A DNA stretch of 64,000 nt from an uncultured Paracoccaceae bacterium. GTDB taxonomy: Bacteria; Pseudomonadota; Alphaproteobacteria; Rhodobacterales; Rhodobacteraceae. The stretch spans positions 113,492-177,491 of the forward strand of contig CAMFGW010000001.1 of NCBI GenBank assembly GCA_945952025.1. Direction: 5' to 3'. The position numbers and the translations under genes were made by a program. Shown here in pieces: positions 51,718 through 61,074 of this stretch (its first letter is position 1; each line of letters starts with the position of its first letter). The notes below the pieces were generated by a model that was not told where the DNA came from, searched no databases, and saw only the letters and a list, made by a program, of their open reading frames with translations.

Positions 51718-54700
51718 TCCGCTGCCTCCACCTTCCGGGTTGCGGGCTGGTCCAGCCAGTCGATCTTCTGCATCTTGCGGACGATCACAAACTCGTCCCG
51801 GTTGCTGCCCACGGTGCCGTAGTAGTTGAAGCCGTAGGACAGCTGTGCGTAGCCGCCGATCATGTGGGTCGGTTTCAGCGTGGTGCGGGTGACCGAGTTA
51901 TGGATGCCGCCCCGGTTGCCGGTCTTTTCCGAGCCGGGCGTGTTCACGATCTTTTCCTGTGCGTGGTACATGAAGAGCGTGCCCTGCTTGATCCTTTGGG
52001 ACACGACCACGCGCGCGGTCAGGGCGCCGTTGATGTTGTAGGCCTCGACCCAGTCGTTATCGACAAGGCCGGCCCTCTTCGCATCGACCTCGGACATCCA
52101 GACGACCGGGCCGCCGCGGTTCAGGGTCAGCATCAGAAGGTTGTCGGTATAGGTGCTGTGGATGCCCCATTTCTGGTGGGGGGTGATGAAGTTCAGGACA
52201 ACGTGCGGATTGCCCTCGGCCGCGTCGCTGTTCACCGCCCGGGTGATGGTCTTCAGGTCGACCGGCGGGCGGTAGCTGACGAAGCCTTCGCCGAAGGCCC
52301 GCATCCACAGATGGTCCTGATAAAGCTGCTGGCGACCGGTCAGCGTGCGCCAGGGGATCAGTTCGTGGACGTTGGTATAGCCCGCATTGTAGCTGACCTC
52401 GTCGCTTTCGATCCCTGACCAGGTGGGGGAAGAGATGATCTTGCGGGGTTGGGCCGCGATGTCGCGGAAGCGGATCTTGGTGTGGTGGGCGCCCTCGGCC
52501 AGGTGGGCATGGTGCCGGCCGGTCGCCTTTTCCAGCTCTTCCCACGCCTTGACCGCCACCTCGCCGTTCGTCTCGGGCGCCAGCATCAGGATCATTTCCG
52601 CCGCGTCGATGCCGGTGTCGAGCTGGGGCTGGCCCTTCGACACGCCCTCGGCCTGCACGATGCCGTTCAGGTCACGCAGGTGCCCGACCTCGGCCCTGGT
52701 GTCCCAAGTGATGCCCTTGCCGCCGTTGCCGAGCTTTTCCAGAAGCGGGCCGACAGAGGTGAACTTCTTGTAAAGGTTGGGATAATCCCGCTCGACCGCG
52801 ATGTAGTTCGGCGCGGTCTTGCCGGGAATCAGGTCGCATTCGCCCTTCTTCCAATCCTTCACGTCCGCCTGCGCCAGTTCGGCGGCGGTGTCGTGCAGAA
52901 GGGGAAGCTGGACGATGTCAGTCTCGACCCCCAGCACCTCGGGCGCGACCTCGCTGAACTTCCGGGCGATGCACTTGAAGATCTCCCAGTCCGACCGCGA
53001 CTCGTAGGCCGGGTCCACCGCCGCCTGCAGCGGGTGGATGAAGGGATGCATGTCCGAGGTGTTCAGGTCGTCCTTTTCATACCAGCTGGCCGTCGGCAGG
53101 ACGATGTCGGAATAGACCGCGGTGGTCGACATGCGGAAGTCGATGCAGACCAGAAGGTCCAGCTTGCCCTTCGGCGCCTCCTCGTGCCAGCGCGCCTCTT
53201 TCGGCAGCGTGGCGCCTTCCTGCCCCAGGTCCTTGCCAAGGACACCGTGGTCGGTGCCAAGGAGGTGCTTGAGAAAATATTCATGGCCCTTGCCGGACGA
53301 TCCCAGAAGGTTCGAGCGCCAGACGAAGAGGTTGCGCGGCCAGTTTTCCGGTGCATCCGGGTCTTCGCAGGACATTTCGATCCGGCCCGATTTCAGCCCC
53401 TCGGCCACGAAGTCCCGCACGTCCTTGCCCGCCGCTTTCGCCTGCTTCGACAGGTCGAGCGGGTTGGACTTCAGCTGTGGGGCGGACGGCAGCCAGCCCA
53501 TGCGTTCGGCGCGGATGTTGTAGTCGATCAGGCCGATGTCCCAGTCGCCCTTCGGCGCGGTCGGCGACAGGATCTCGTCCGCGCGGAGCGTTTCATAGCG
53601 CCATTGGTCGGTATGGGCATACCAGGCAGAGGTGGCGTTCATGTGCCGGGGCGGGCGGTTCCAGTCCAGCGCGAAGGCCAGGGGCGTCCAGCCGGTCTGG
53701 GGCCGCAGCTTTTCCTGGCCGACGTAGTGCGACCAGCCGCCGCCCTCTTGGCCCACGCAGCCGCACATCACCAGCATGTTGATGATGCCGCGGTAGGTCA
53801 TGTCCATGTGGTACCAGTGGTTCACGCCGGCGCCAAGGATGACCATGGACTTGCCCCTGGTCTTTTCGGCGTTGGCGGCGAACTCGCGCGCCACGGCGAT
53901 GATCTTTTCGCGCGAAACGCCGGTGATCTTTTCCGCCCAGGCCGGGGTGTAGGGCACATCGTCGTCAAAGTCCTTCGACACCCAGTCGCCGCCCAGCCCC
54001 CGGTCGAGGCCATAGTTGGCGCAGAACAGGTCAAACACCGTCGCGACCAGAACCGACCTGCCGCCGGTCAGGGTCACGCGGCGCGCCGGGACGTTGCGGG
54101 TCAGGACCTCTGGCGCGTCGCATTTCACGAAGTCGCCTGTCGCCGCCCCGCCGAAATAGGGGAAGTCGACCCCCACGACCTCGTCATGATCGCCGTCGAG
54201 AATTTGGCTCAGGCGAAGCCGCGTCGCGGTGTCTGCCGCCTTCTCTTCGAGGTTCCACCTGCCCTCTTCGCCCCAGCGGAAACCGATCGAGCCATTGGGT
54301 GCTACGACCCGGCCCGAGGCCTCGTCGAAGGCGACCGTCTTCCAGTCGGGGTTGTTCGCCTGATCGAGCTTGCCGTCGAAATCCTCGGCCCGAAGCATCC
54401 GGCCCGGCACGCGGCGACCGTCCTGTTCGTCAAGAACGACCAGCATCGGCATGTCGGTATATTGGCGGGCGTAGTCCTCGAAATATTCGGCCTGCCGGTC
54501 AAGGTGGTATTCGCGCAGGATCACATGACCCATGGCCATGGCGAGCGCCGCGTCGGTGCCGGCCTGCGGGTTCAGCCAGATGTCGCCGAACTTCGCCGCC
54601 TCTGAATAGTCGGGGCTGACGACCGCCGACTTGGTGCCGCGATAGCGCACCTCGGTATAGAAATGCGCGTCGGGGGTGCGGGTCTGGGGCACGTTCGAGC

Positions 54701-55460
54701 CCCAGAGCATCAGGAAGCCCGCGTTGTACCAGTCGGCACTTTCCGGCACGTCGGTCTGTTCGCCCCAGGTCTGGGGCGAGGCGGGCGGCAGGTCGCAATA
54801 CCAGTCGTAGAAGGACATGCAGGTGCCGCCCAGAAGCGACAGGTAGCGCGAGCCGGCGGCGTAGCTGACCATCGACATGGCCGGGATGGGCGAGAAGCCG
54901 AAGACCCGGTCGGGCCCCCAGACCTTGGCGGTATGGGCGTTGGCCGCCGCGATGATCTCTGTCGCCTCGTCCCAGCTTGCGCGGACGAAGCCGCCCTTGC
55001 CGCGGGTCTTGGTGTAGCTCGCGCGAAGCGCGGGGTCGGCCTGGATGGCGGCCCAGGCGGCGACCGGGGTCATGGTCGGGCGCAGCTTGCGCCAGGCCCG
55101 CATCAGGCTGCCCCGGATCAGCGGGTTCTTCACCCGGTTGGCCGAATAAAGATACCAGCTGTAGGAGGCGCCGCGCGCGCAGCCCCTTGGTTCATGGTTC
55201 GGCAGGCCGGGGCGCGTGCGGGGGTAGTCCGTCTGCTGCGTTTCCCAGGTGACAATGCCGGACTTGACGTAGATCTTCCACGAGCAGGACCCGGTGCAGT
55301 TCACCCCGTGGGTCGAGCGCACGATCTTGTCGTGCCGCCAGCGGTTCCGGTAGGTGTCCTCCCAAGCCCGGTTCTCGCGCGTGGTCTGGCCCCAGCCGTC
55401 CGAGAAGGTTTCAAGCGTCTTGCTTTTCAGGAAGTTCAGGCGATCGAGCAGGTGGCTCAT
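51714..55460 (-). CDS. narG: Respiratory nitrate reductase alpha subunit
   Basis: 1248 aa molybdopterin enzyme. The N-terminal iron-sulfur site has the NarG-type His followed by cysteines (STHGVNCTGSCSW). The Mo-ligand Asp lies in FYDWYCDLPPASPQTWGEQT. There is no Tat signal beyond the NarJ-binding N-terminus, as expected for cytoplasmic-facing NarG. It starts 15 bp after narK. Everything looks full length. Confidence 0.97.
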   Translation of the reverse strand: MSHLLDRLNFLKSKTLETFSDGWGQTTRENRAWEDTYRNRWRHDKIVRSTHGVNCTGSCSWKIYVKSGIVTWETQQTDYPRTRPGLPNHEPRGCARGASYSWYLYSANRVKNPLIRGSLMRAWRKLRPTMTPVAAWAAIQADPALRASYTKTRGKGGFVRASWDEATEIIAAANAHTAKVWGPDRVFGFSPIPAMSMVSYAAGSRYLSLLGGTCMSFYDWYCDLPPASPQTWGEQTDVPESADWYNAGFLMLWGSNVPQTRTPDAHFYTEVRYRGTKSAVVSPDYSEAAKFGDIWLNPQAGTDAALAMAMGHVILREYHLDRQAEYFEDYARQYTDMPMLVVLDEQDGRRVPGRMLRAEDFDGKLDQANNPDWKTVAFDEASGRVVAPNGSIGFRWGEEGRWNLEEKAADTATRLRLSQILDGDHDEVVGVDFPYFGGAATGDFVKCDAPEVLTRNVPARRVTLTGGRSVLVATVFDLFCANYGLDRGLGGDWVSKDFDDDVPYTPAWAEKITGVSREKIIAVAREFAANAEKTRGKSMVILGAGVNHWYHMDMTYRGIINMLVMCGCVGQEGGGWSHYVGQEKLRPQTGWTPLAFALDWNRPPRHMNATSAWYAHTDQWRYETLRADEILSPTAPKGDWDIGLIDYNIRAERMGWLPSAPQLKSNPLDLSKQAKAAGKDVRDFVAEGLKSGRIEMSCEDPDAPENWPRNLFVWRSNLLGSSGKGHEYFLKHLLGTDHGVLGKDLGQEGATLPKEARWHEEAPKGKLDLLVCIDFRMSTTAVYSDIVLPTASWYEKDDLNTSDMHPFIHPLQAAVDPAYESRSDWEIFKCIARKFSEVAPEVLGVETDIVQLPLLHDTAAELAQADVKDWKKGECDLIPGKTAPNYIAVERDYPNLYKKFTSVGPLLEKLGNGGKGITWDTRAEVGHLRDLNGIVQAEGVSKGQPQLDTGIDAAEMILMLAPETNGEVAVKAWEELEKATGRHHAHLAEGAHHTKIRFRDIAAQPRKIISSPTWSGIESDEVSYNAGYTNVHELIPWRTLTGRQQLYQDHLWMRAFGEGFVSYRPPVDLKTITRAVNSDAAEGNPHVVLNFITPHQKWGIHSTYTDNLLMLTLNRGGPVVWMSEVDAKRAGLVDNDWVEAYNINGALTARVVVSQRIKQGTLFMYHAQEKIVNTPGSEKTGNRGGIHNSVTRTTLKPTHMIGGYAQLSYGFNYYGTVGSNRDEFVIVRKMQKIDWLDQPATRKVEAAE

Positions 55461-55475
55461 CGGTGCGTCCTTTCG

Positions 55476-58190
55476 TTATTCGGCGGGATGGGCGGTCGGG
55501 GTGGCGCGGCCGCGCTCGATGTCATGCAGAAGGCCGCCCGGGCGCGTGTAGACGGCCCAGGTCAGGCCGAGGCAGACGGCGTAGTAGGCAAGGAAGACCC
55601 AGAGCGCGCCCAGGGGGCTGCCGGTCATGGCAATCGAGGTGCCGTAGGCCTTGGGGATGAAGAAGCCGCCATAGGCGCCGACCGCGCTGGTGAAGGCGAC
55701 GATGCCGCTTGATTCCATGGCGATCTGGCGGGCGCGCTCGGTGCCCGCGAGGGTCGGCATCAGGCGCGGCACCTCGCGCCCCATGATCACCGGGATCATC
55801 TGGAAGGTCGAGGCATTGCCGACCCCGGTGAAGAAGAAGAGCGCGAGGAAACCGGCGAAGAACCCGGCGAAGCTGCCGGCGTTCAGGGACAGGATCACCG
55901 CCAGGACGCTGACGATCATCCCGGCGAAGACCCAGAAGGTGACCCGTCCGCCGCCGAAGCGGTCAGAGATCCAGCCCGTCCCCGCACGGCTCAGCGCGCC
56001 GACCAGCGGGCCGAGGAAGACATATTGCAGCGCGTTCACGTCGGGGAAGGCGATCTTCGACAGAAGGGGGAAGCCCGCCGAATAGCCGATGAAGCTGCCG
56101 AATGTGCCGATGTACAGGACGCACATCAGCCAGTTCTGGGTGCGCCCGAAGATCACCGACTGCTGGGCAAAGCTCGCCTTCGCGTCGGCGATGTCGTTCA
56201 TGCCGACCCAGGCGGCGATGGTCGAGGCGATGATGAAGGGCACCCAGATGAAGCCAGCGTTCTGCATCCAGAGCTGACCGCCTTGCGCCAAGGGTTGCGG
56301 GTCACCGCCCATGGCACCGAAGACGCCGGCGGTGATGACAAGCGGCACCAGGAACTGCATGACGCTGACGCCAAGGTTGCCGAGCCCTGCGTTCAGCGCC
56401 AGCGCGTTGCCCTTTTCGGACTTGGGGAAGAAGTAGCCGATGTTGGCCATGCTCGAGGCAAAGTTGGCGCCGCCGAGCCCGCAGAGAAGCGCCAGCACCA
56501 GGAAGATGAAGTAGGGCGTTTCGGGGTTCTGCACCGCATAGCCGATGCCGACCGCCGGGATCAGCAGCGACGCGGTCGAGAGCGTGGTCCAGAGCCTGCC
56601 GCCGAAGATCGGCACCATGAAGCCGTAGAAGATCCGCAAGGTGGCGCCCGACAGCGCGGGAAGGGCCGCCAGCCAGAAGAGCTGCTCGGGGGCGAAGGCG
56701 AAGCCGATCAGCGGCAGCTTGGCCACGACCATCGACCAGACCATCCAGACCGCGAAGGCCAGAAGCAGCGCCGGGATCGACAGCCACAGGTTCCGCCGCG
56801 CGACCGCCCTGCCCTTTTCGGCCCAGAAGGCCGGATCCTCGGGCCGCCAATCCTCGATCACCGGCGGCACGGTGCCGGCGGGGATGGGCATGCCCTGCAT
56901 CTCGGGCAGTTGCGGCAGGCTGTCGAGCGCCTCGCCCTGGGCCGCACGCTCCATCGCGCGGATCGACAGGTGCATCCAGGCGAGAGAGACGGCGACCAGC
57001 AGGAACAGAAGTGCAAAGCACGAGGTATAGATGCCGGTCAGGTCCAGAAGTGCTCCGAAGGCGATCGGCAGGACGAAGCCGCCAAGCCCGCCGATCATGC
57101 CGACAAGGCCGCCGACGGCACCGACGTTGTTCGGGTAGTAGACCGGGATGTGCTTGAAGACCGCCGCCTTGCCGAGGCTCATGAAGAAGCCGAGCCCGAA
57201 GAGCGTGCCGACGAAGGGCCAGAGCCCCATGCTGGTCGAGAAGGAGATCGGGCCGTCCCTGCCCTGGATGGTGTAGTCGGTCGGCGGGTAGGAGAGCATG
57301 AAGAGGAAGAGAAGGCTGAAGCCCAGCGTCCAATAGAGGACCGAGCGGGCGCCGAAACGGTCGCTCAGATGCCCGCCATAGGCGCGGAAGAGGCTCGCCG
57401 ACAGGCTGAAGGTCGCCGCCGCCATACCGGCCGTCCGCACGTCGACGCCGTAAACATCCATCAGGTAGTGCGGCAGCCAGAGCGCCAGCGCCACGAAGGC
57501 GCCGAAGACGAAGAAATAGTAAAGCGAGAAGCGCCAGACCTGCAGGTTCTTCAGGGGCGCGAACTGCTGGGCGAGGCTTGGCGGCTTGGCGCCGGTGCGG
57601 CGGCGTTCGACGAGCGTCGGGTCGTCCTTGGCGAAGACGAAGAAAAGGACGGCGATCACTGCAAGGGCGGCTGCCCAGAGGTTCGCCACACCATGCCAGC
57701 CGTAGGCCACCATGACGAAGGGGGCGACGAACTTGGTGACGGCCGCGCCGACGTTGCCGGCCCCGAAGATGCCGAGCGCGGTGCCCTGGCGGCCGGCGGT
57801 ATACCAGCGGCTGACGTAGGCGACGCCGATGATGAAGGAACCCCCGGCCAGACCGACGCCCAGCGCGGCGATCAGGTAAGTCACATAGCTGTCGGCCTGG
57901 GTCAGCGCCCAGGTCGCCAGCGCCGCCGTCAGCATCTGCACCGAAAAGACCAGCCTGCCGCCATATTTTTCCGTCCAGACGCCGAGGAAGAGGCGGCTCA
58001 GCGAGCCGGTGAGGACGGGAGTGGCGACCAGAAGGCCGAACTCGGTGTCTGTCAGGCCGAGCTCGGCCTTGATGGCGACGCCGATGATCGAAAAGATCGT
58101 CCAGACCGCAAAGCAGGCGGTGAAGGCGATGGTGCTCAGCGTCAGGGCGCGCGTCTGGTCGGCGCGTGGGGCTGTGGCGGCAGTCCGCAT
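55476..58190 (-). CDS. narK: Fused nitrate/nitrite transporter NarK (NarK1-NarK2)
   Basis: 904 aa, twice the length of a single NarK. Two MFS halves are joined by a linker near residue 430 (EGQALDSLPQLPE-type). The first half has GLAGGSFIIGVAYVSRWYTA; the second has GLGGANFASSMANIGYFFP and LGNLGVSVMQFLVPLV. Fused NarK in Paracoccus combines a nitrate/proton symporter with a nitrate/nitrite antiporter. It is the first gene of narKGHJI, with Fnr-like sites upstream. Confidence 0.95.
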   Translation of the reverse strand: MRTAATAPRADQTRALTLSTIAFTACFAVWTIFSIIGVAIKAELGLTDTEFGLLVATPVLTGSLSRLFLGVWTEKYGGRLVFSVQMLTAALATWALTQADSYVTYLIAALGVGLAGGSFIIGVAYVSRWYTAGRQGTALGIFGAGNVGAAVTKFVAPFVMVAYGWHGVANLWAAALAVIAVLFFVFAKDDPTLVERRRTGAKPPSLAQQFAPLKNLQVWRFSLYYFFVFGAFVALALWLPHYLMDVYGVDVRTAGMAAATFSLSASLFRAYGGHLSDRFGARSVLYWTLGFSLLFLFMLSYPPTDYTIQGRDGPISFSTSMGLWPFVGTLFGLGFFMSLGKAAVFKHIPVYYPNNVGAVGGLVGMIGGLGGFVLPIAFGALLDLTGIYTSCFALLFLLVAVSLAWMHLSIRAMERAAQGEALDSLPQLPEMQGMPIPAGTVPPVIEDWRPEDPAFWAEKGRAVARRNLWLSIPALLLAFAVWMVWSMVVAKLPLIGFAFAPEQLFWLAALPALSGATLRIFYGFMVPIFGGRLWTTLSTASLLIPAVGIGYAVQNPETPYFIFLVLALLCGLGGANFASSMANIGYFFPKSEKGNALALNAGLGNLGVSVMQFLVPLVITAGVFGAMGGDPQPLAQGGQLWMQNAGFIWVPFIIASTIAAWVGMNDIADAKASFAQQSVIFGRTQNWLMCVLYIGTFGSFIGYSAGFPLLSKIAFPDVNALQYVFLGPLVGALSRAGTGWISDRFGGGRVTFWVFAGMIVSVLAVILSLNAGSFAGFFAGFLALFFFTGVGNASTFQMIPVIMGREVPRLMPTLAGTERARQIAMESSGIVAFTSAVGAYGGFFIPKAYGTSIAMTGSPLGALWVFLAYYAVCLGLTWAVYTRPGGLLHDIERGRATPTAHPAE

Positions 58191-58271
58191 GGTGGGGTCT
58201 CCGGCAAGAATGGCTTACTCTCCCCGCGAGGAGTCGACGCCAGTCCTGCGACCGCAGGTGCCCCGGATTGT

Positions 58272-58285
58272 TTGATCCAGATCAT
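58272..58285. promoter_or_regulatory. Fnr/NarR-like box upstream of narK
   Basis: TTGAT-CCAG-ATCAT matches the Fnr consensus TTGAT-N4-ATCAA except for the last base. Its centre is about 88 bp upstream of the narK start at 58190, a suitable place for an activator of narKGHJI. Confidence 0.6.
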
Positions 58286-58386
58286 CCGATGGCTCACTCG
58301 ATAGTGAAATAAATGGCCTCCATAAAAATGTCATTCAGGCCGGTCCGGCACATCAAGATCGCCAGAGAAATCTGCGGCTTTTTTAC

Positions 58387-58400
58387 TTGACAATTATCAA
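58387..58400. promoter_or_regulatory. Fnr-like box between narK and narR
   Basis: TTGAC-AATT-ATCAA differs from the Fnr consensus at one position. It lies 44 bp before the narR start at 58445 and about 200 bp from narK. For narR, an activating position (-41.5) would leave almost no leader, so it may act as a repressor site for narR or as a distal site for narK. Confidence 0.6.
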
Positions 58401-58444
58401 TCAATGGGGCGATGCTGTAGATGACGAACCGGGAGGACGCCGAC

Positions 58445-59155
58445 ATGCCCGATTCAGCCTTCGCGGGGATCAGGGGCCTCGCGCTTTTCGCGCCCATGGC
58501 GGACAAAAACTTCACGGCGCTGATGCGCGGCGCCTATGTCCAGAACTTCCCGGCGCAGATCGACCTGATCGCCGAAGGCGATCCGAGCGACTTCCTGCAT
58601 GTGGTCCTGTCGGGGGCGGTCGACCTGTTTTCGACCTGGAACGGGCGGGACACCAGCCTGACGACGGTCCGGCCGATCTCGACCTTCATCCTGGCGGCGA
58701 CGATCAAGGACGCGTGCTACCTGATGTCGGCGCGCACGCTGGAAAAAAGCCGGATCGCGCTGATCCCCAGCCGGGACGTGCGCGAGATCTTCGACATCGA
58801 CGGCAATTTTGCCCGCGCCATCGTGACCGAGCTGGCGCAATGCTACCGGGCGGTCGTCCGGGCGCAGAAGGACCTGAAGCTCAGGACCTCGCTCGAGCGG
58901 CTGGCGAACTACCTTCTGCGGCTGCAACGGCGCAACGGGGGCGCGGCGACGTTCGGGCTTGAATTCGAAAAGCGGCGGCTGGCCTCGGTCCTGGGCATGA
59001 CGGCCGAAAACCTGAGCCGCGCCTTCAAGGGGCTTCAGCCCTATGGCGTGACGGTCGAGGGCTCGCGCATCACCATCGGCAATCAGGCGGACCTCGAGCG
59101 GTTCGCCAAGCCCAATCCGCTGATCGACGCGATCCCGGCCTATGGCCCGGCCTAG
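58445..59155 (+). CDS. narR: Fnr/Crp-family regulator of nitrate respiration (NarR type)
   Basis: 236 aa from ATG 58445, preferred over 58421 because GGGAGG lies 8 nt before it. It has a cyclic-nucleotide-like N-terminal barrel (LIAEGDPSDFLHVVLSGAVD) and a C-terminal helix-turn-helix (RLASVLGMTAENLSRAFKGL). The N-terminus has no cysteine cluster, so unlike Fnr it cannot hold a 4Fe-4S centre, as known for Paracoccus NarR, which responds to nitrate/nitrite. It is divergent from narK. Confidence 0.85.
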   Translation: MPDSAFAGIRGLALFAPMADKNFTALMRGAYVQNFPAQIDLIAEGDPSDFLHVVLSGAVDLFSTWNGRDTSLTTVRPISTFILAATIKDACYLMSARTLEKSRIALIPSRDVREIFDIDGNFARAIVTELAQCYRAVVRAQKDLKLRTSLERLANYLLRLQRRNGGAATFGLEFEKRRLASVLGMTAENLSRAFKGLQPYGVTVEGSRITIGNQADLERFAKPNPLIDAIPAYGPA

Positions 59156-59817
59156 GGAATGGGGCTGATGCCGATCACCATCGGGTGCAACCAGAGAAGG
59201 CCCGCGTAAAGCAGGACGCCCATCGCCAGGCGCCGGGTCAGGGTCGCGGGCGGCATCCAGGGCGCGGGCGGCGCCGCCTTCACGGCATCCAGCAGGCGCT
59301 GCCAGTCGGCCCCCATCTCGCGCTGCCGGCGGCGATCGACGATGCGGCCACCCACCAGCGCAAAGCCCGCAAAGATCGCAAACAGGATCACATGCGCCAG
59401 ATCGCCGTTCGGCAGCAGGTGGGCGCCGGACCAGAGGGCAAGCGCCAGAAGCAGCGGGTGACGCGCGTAGCGCACAAGGCCAGGGCGCGCCGGGTCGAAG
59501 GTATGGTTGCGCGTGCCGCCGAAGGAGAAGGGATTGGGCCGCGCGATGGCAAGGGCCAGAAGAAGGCAGACAGCCAGCATGACGACCAGCACGACATAAT
59601 TCTGCCAGGGCGCCCAGTCCCAGAGCGGAACGTAAGGCGCCCGCCCCGCCGCCGTGATGACCCAGGCGAGCGCGCCGAGCGACAGGGCGGAATAGGCCGC
59701 GATGAACCCCGCCGCGCCAAGACGGGCCACGAGCCAGGGGCGGAGCGGCGGCCGGATGGGCAGCGAATGGGTCAGGAAGAACCCCGCGAAGGCCAGCACA
59801 TATTCGCTCCAGCCCAT
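59152..59817 (-). CDS. nnrU: NnrU-family membrane protein
   Basis: 221 aa from ATG 59817. It has several transmembrane segments (WSEYVLAFAGFFLTHSLPIR, YSALSLGALAWVI, LARPGLVRYARHP-type loop). The motif NPFSFGGTRNHTFDPARPGL with RHPLLLALALWSGAHLL is diagnostic of NnrU. The gene is linked to denitrification and nitric-oxide metabolism in alphaproteobacteria, with no defined activity. It lies 11 bp downstream of nnrS. Its TAG is interlocked with that of narR in one CTAG. Confidence 0.88.
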   Translation of the reverse strand: MGWSEYVLAFAGFFLTHSLPIRPPLRPWLVARLGAAGFIAAYSALSLGALAWVITAAGRAPYVPLWDWAPWQNYVVLVVMLAVCLLLALAIARPNPFSFGGTRNHTFDPARPGLVRYARHPLLLALALWSGAHLLPNGDLAHVILFAIFAGFALVGGRIVDRRRQREMGADWQRLLDAVKAAPPAPWMPPATLTRRLAMGVLLYAGLLWLHPMVIGISPIP

Positions 59818-59828
59818 CGGCCCGCCCT

Positions 59829-61034
59829 TCAAATCCGCTTGGCAGGCGGCCGGCGCAGAAGAAGCGGGCCGTAGGTAGCCGCAAAGCCTGCGAAGGCGGC
59901 AATCCAGGCCAGCCCCGACAGGTCGTAGAAGAGCGCGCTGTCGTCCGGCCAGACCCCGGCCGCCACCCGCGAGAGGGCGGCAAGGACAAGGCAGAGGTAG
60001 ATCGCGACCGTGGCCCACCCGGCCGTCAGCGTCTGGCCGGTGTGGCCGAGCGTCGCGCGCGTCATCACGGCAAGCGTCATCAGCCCGATCCCGCCCGCCA
60101 TCCACAGGTGCTGGGCGGCAGCCGGGGCGATGGCGCCGGGCCAGAGGATCGCCACCGCCATGACCAGCGCGCCCAGGGGCAGGAAGGCGTAGCCCACATG
60201 CAGTACGGTCAACAGGGGCTCTGCCAGGGTGCGATGACCCGCCCAGCGCGCAAGTCGCACAGTATGCAGGACGCCCGCGACCGCCAGCACAAGGCCGGTC
60301 TCATAGGCCATGGGCAGCGCCACCCACAGAAGGAGTGCGGCCAGCAGGACCAGAAGCGCCCCCTTGTCGAAGCGCTGCATGGGGGGCGCGGGCCGGCGCC
60401 CGGGCTCGCGCCGCGCCAGCCAGTTCAGGGTGAAGGACGGCACGATCCGGCCGCCGATCACCGCGATCAGCATGAGTCCGGCCCCGAGACCCAGCCTGAG
60501 GCCGTAGCCCTGGGCGGCATAGTCGCCCCGCCCCGCCTCCCAGTGAAAGAGGCCATTCGCGAGCGCGAAGACGGCCAGCATCCCAAGGACGATGAGGTTG
60601 CGCCAGTTCCGGCCCGCCACGATCTCTCGCCCGATCGCAAGGGCGAAGACCAGCGGGAAGGCCAGGTCGATCGCGGGCGCCAGACCGGCAGGCAGGTTGG
60701 CCGAGATGGCCACCGCCACCCGTCCTGCCAGCCACAGAAGCGCCAGGAGGCCGAGCCGCCAGCCGACGATCGGCAGGCGGCCGGTCCAGTTCGGCACGGC
60801 GGTCATCAGGAACCCGGCGATGACCGCGCCCAGGTAGCCGAACAGGAACTCGTGCGCGTGCCAGCTGACCGGGTCGAAGCGGGTAGGCAGGCTGACGTGC
60901 CCACTGAGTATCCCGATCCAGAGTACCATGGCGAGTGCCGCCCAGACCGCCGCCCCCAGGAAGAAGGGGCGGAAGCCGAAGGCGAGGATCGTCGGGCCGG
61001 TCCAGGCGCGCATCTGTGCGGCGGTGGTGTTCAT
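59829..61034 (-). CDS. nnrS: NnrS-family haem/copper membrane protein
   Basis: 401 aa from ATG 61034 (GGAAAGG upstream). About twelve transmembrane helices. NnrS marks include FGFRPFFLGAAVWAALAM, SWHAHEFLFGYLGAVIAGFL, GGRIVPSFTLNW and LTLAVMTRATLGHTGQTL. NnrS is expressed with denitrification genes and helps tolerate nitrosative stress. It is followed closely by nnrU and preceded by the hemerythrin gene, consistent with an NsrR-type regulon. Confidence 0.92.
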   Translation of the reverse strand: MNTTAAQMRAWTGPTILAFGFRPFFLGAAVWAALAMVLWIGILSGHVSLPTRFDPVSWHAHEFLFGYLGAVIAGFLMTAVPNWTGRLPIVGWRLGLLALLWLAGRVAVAISANLPAGLAPAIDLAFPLVFALAIGREIVAGRNWRNLIVLGMLAVFALANGLFHWEAGRGDYAAQGYGLRLGLGAGLMLIAVIGGRIVPSFTLNWLARREPGRRPAPPMQRFDKGALLVLLAALLLWVALPMAYETGLVLAVAGVLHTVRLARWAGHRTLAEPLLTVLHVGYAFLPLGALVMAVAILWPGAIAPAAAQHLWMAGGIGLMTLAVMTRATLGHTGQTLTAGWATVAIYLCLVLAALSRVAAGVWPDDSALFYDLSGLAWIAAFAGFAATYGPLLLRRPPAKRI

Positions 61035-61074
61035 TCTTCGGCCTTTCCTGGGACAGGGGTGACGCTGCCGGCCG

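Noticed and set aside
52449..54605. 718-codon open frame on the plus strand opposite narG
   Set aside because: Composition is that of an antisense shadow in high-GC DNA; narG covers the region with full family conservation.
56025..58304. 759-codon plus-strand frame opposite narK
   Set aside because: Extreme Arg/Asp/Gly bias and no recognisable domain; narK is unmistakable on the minus strand.
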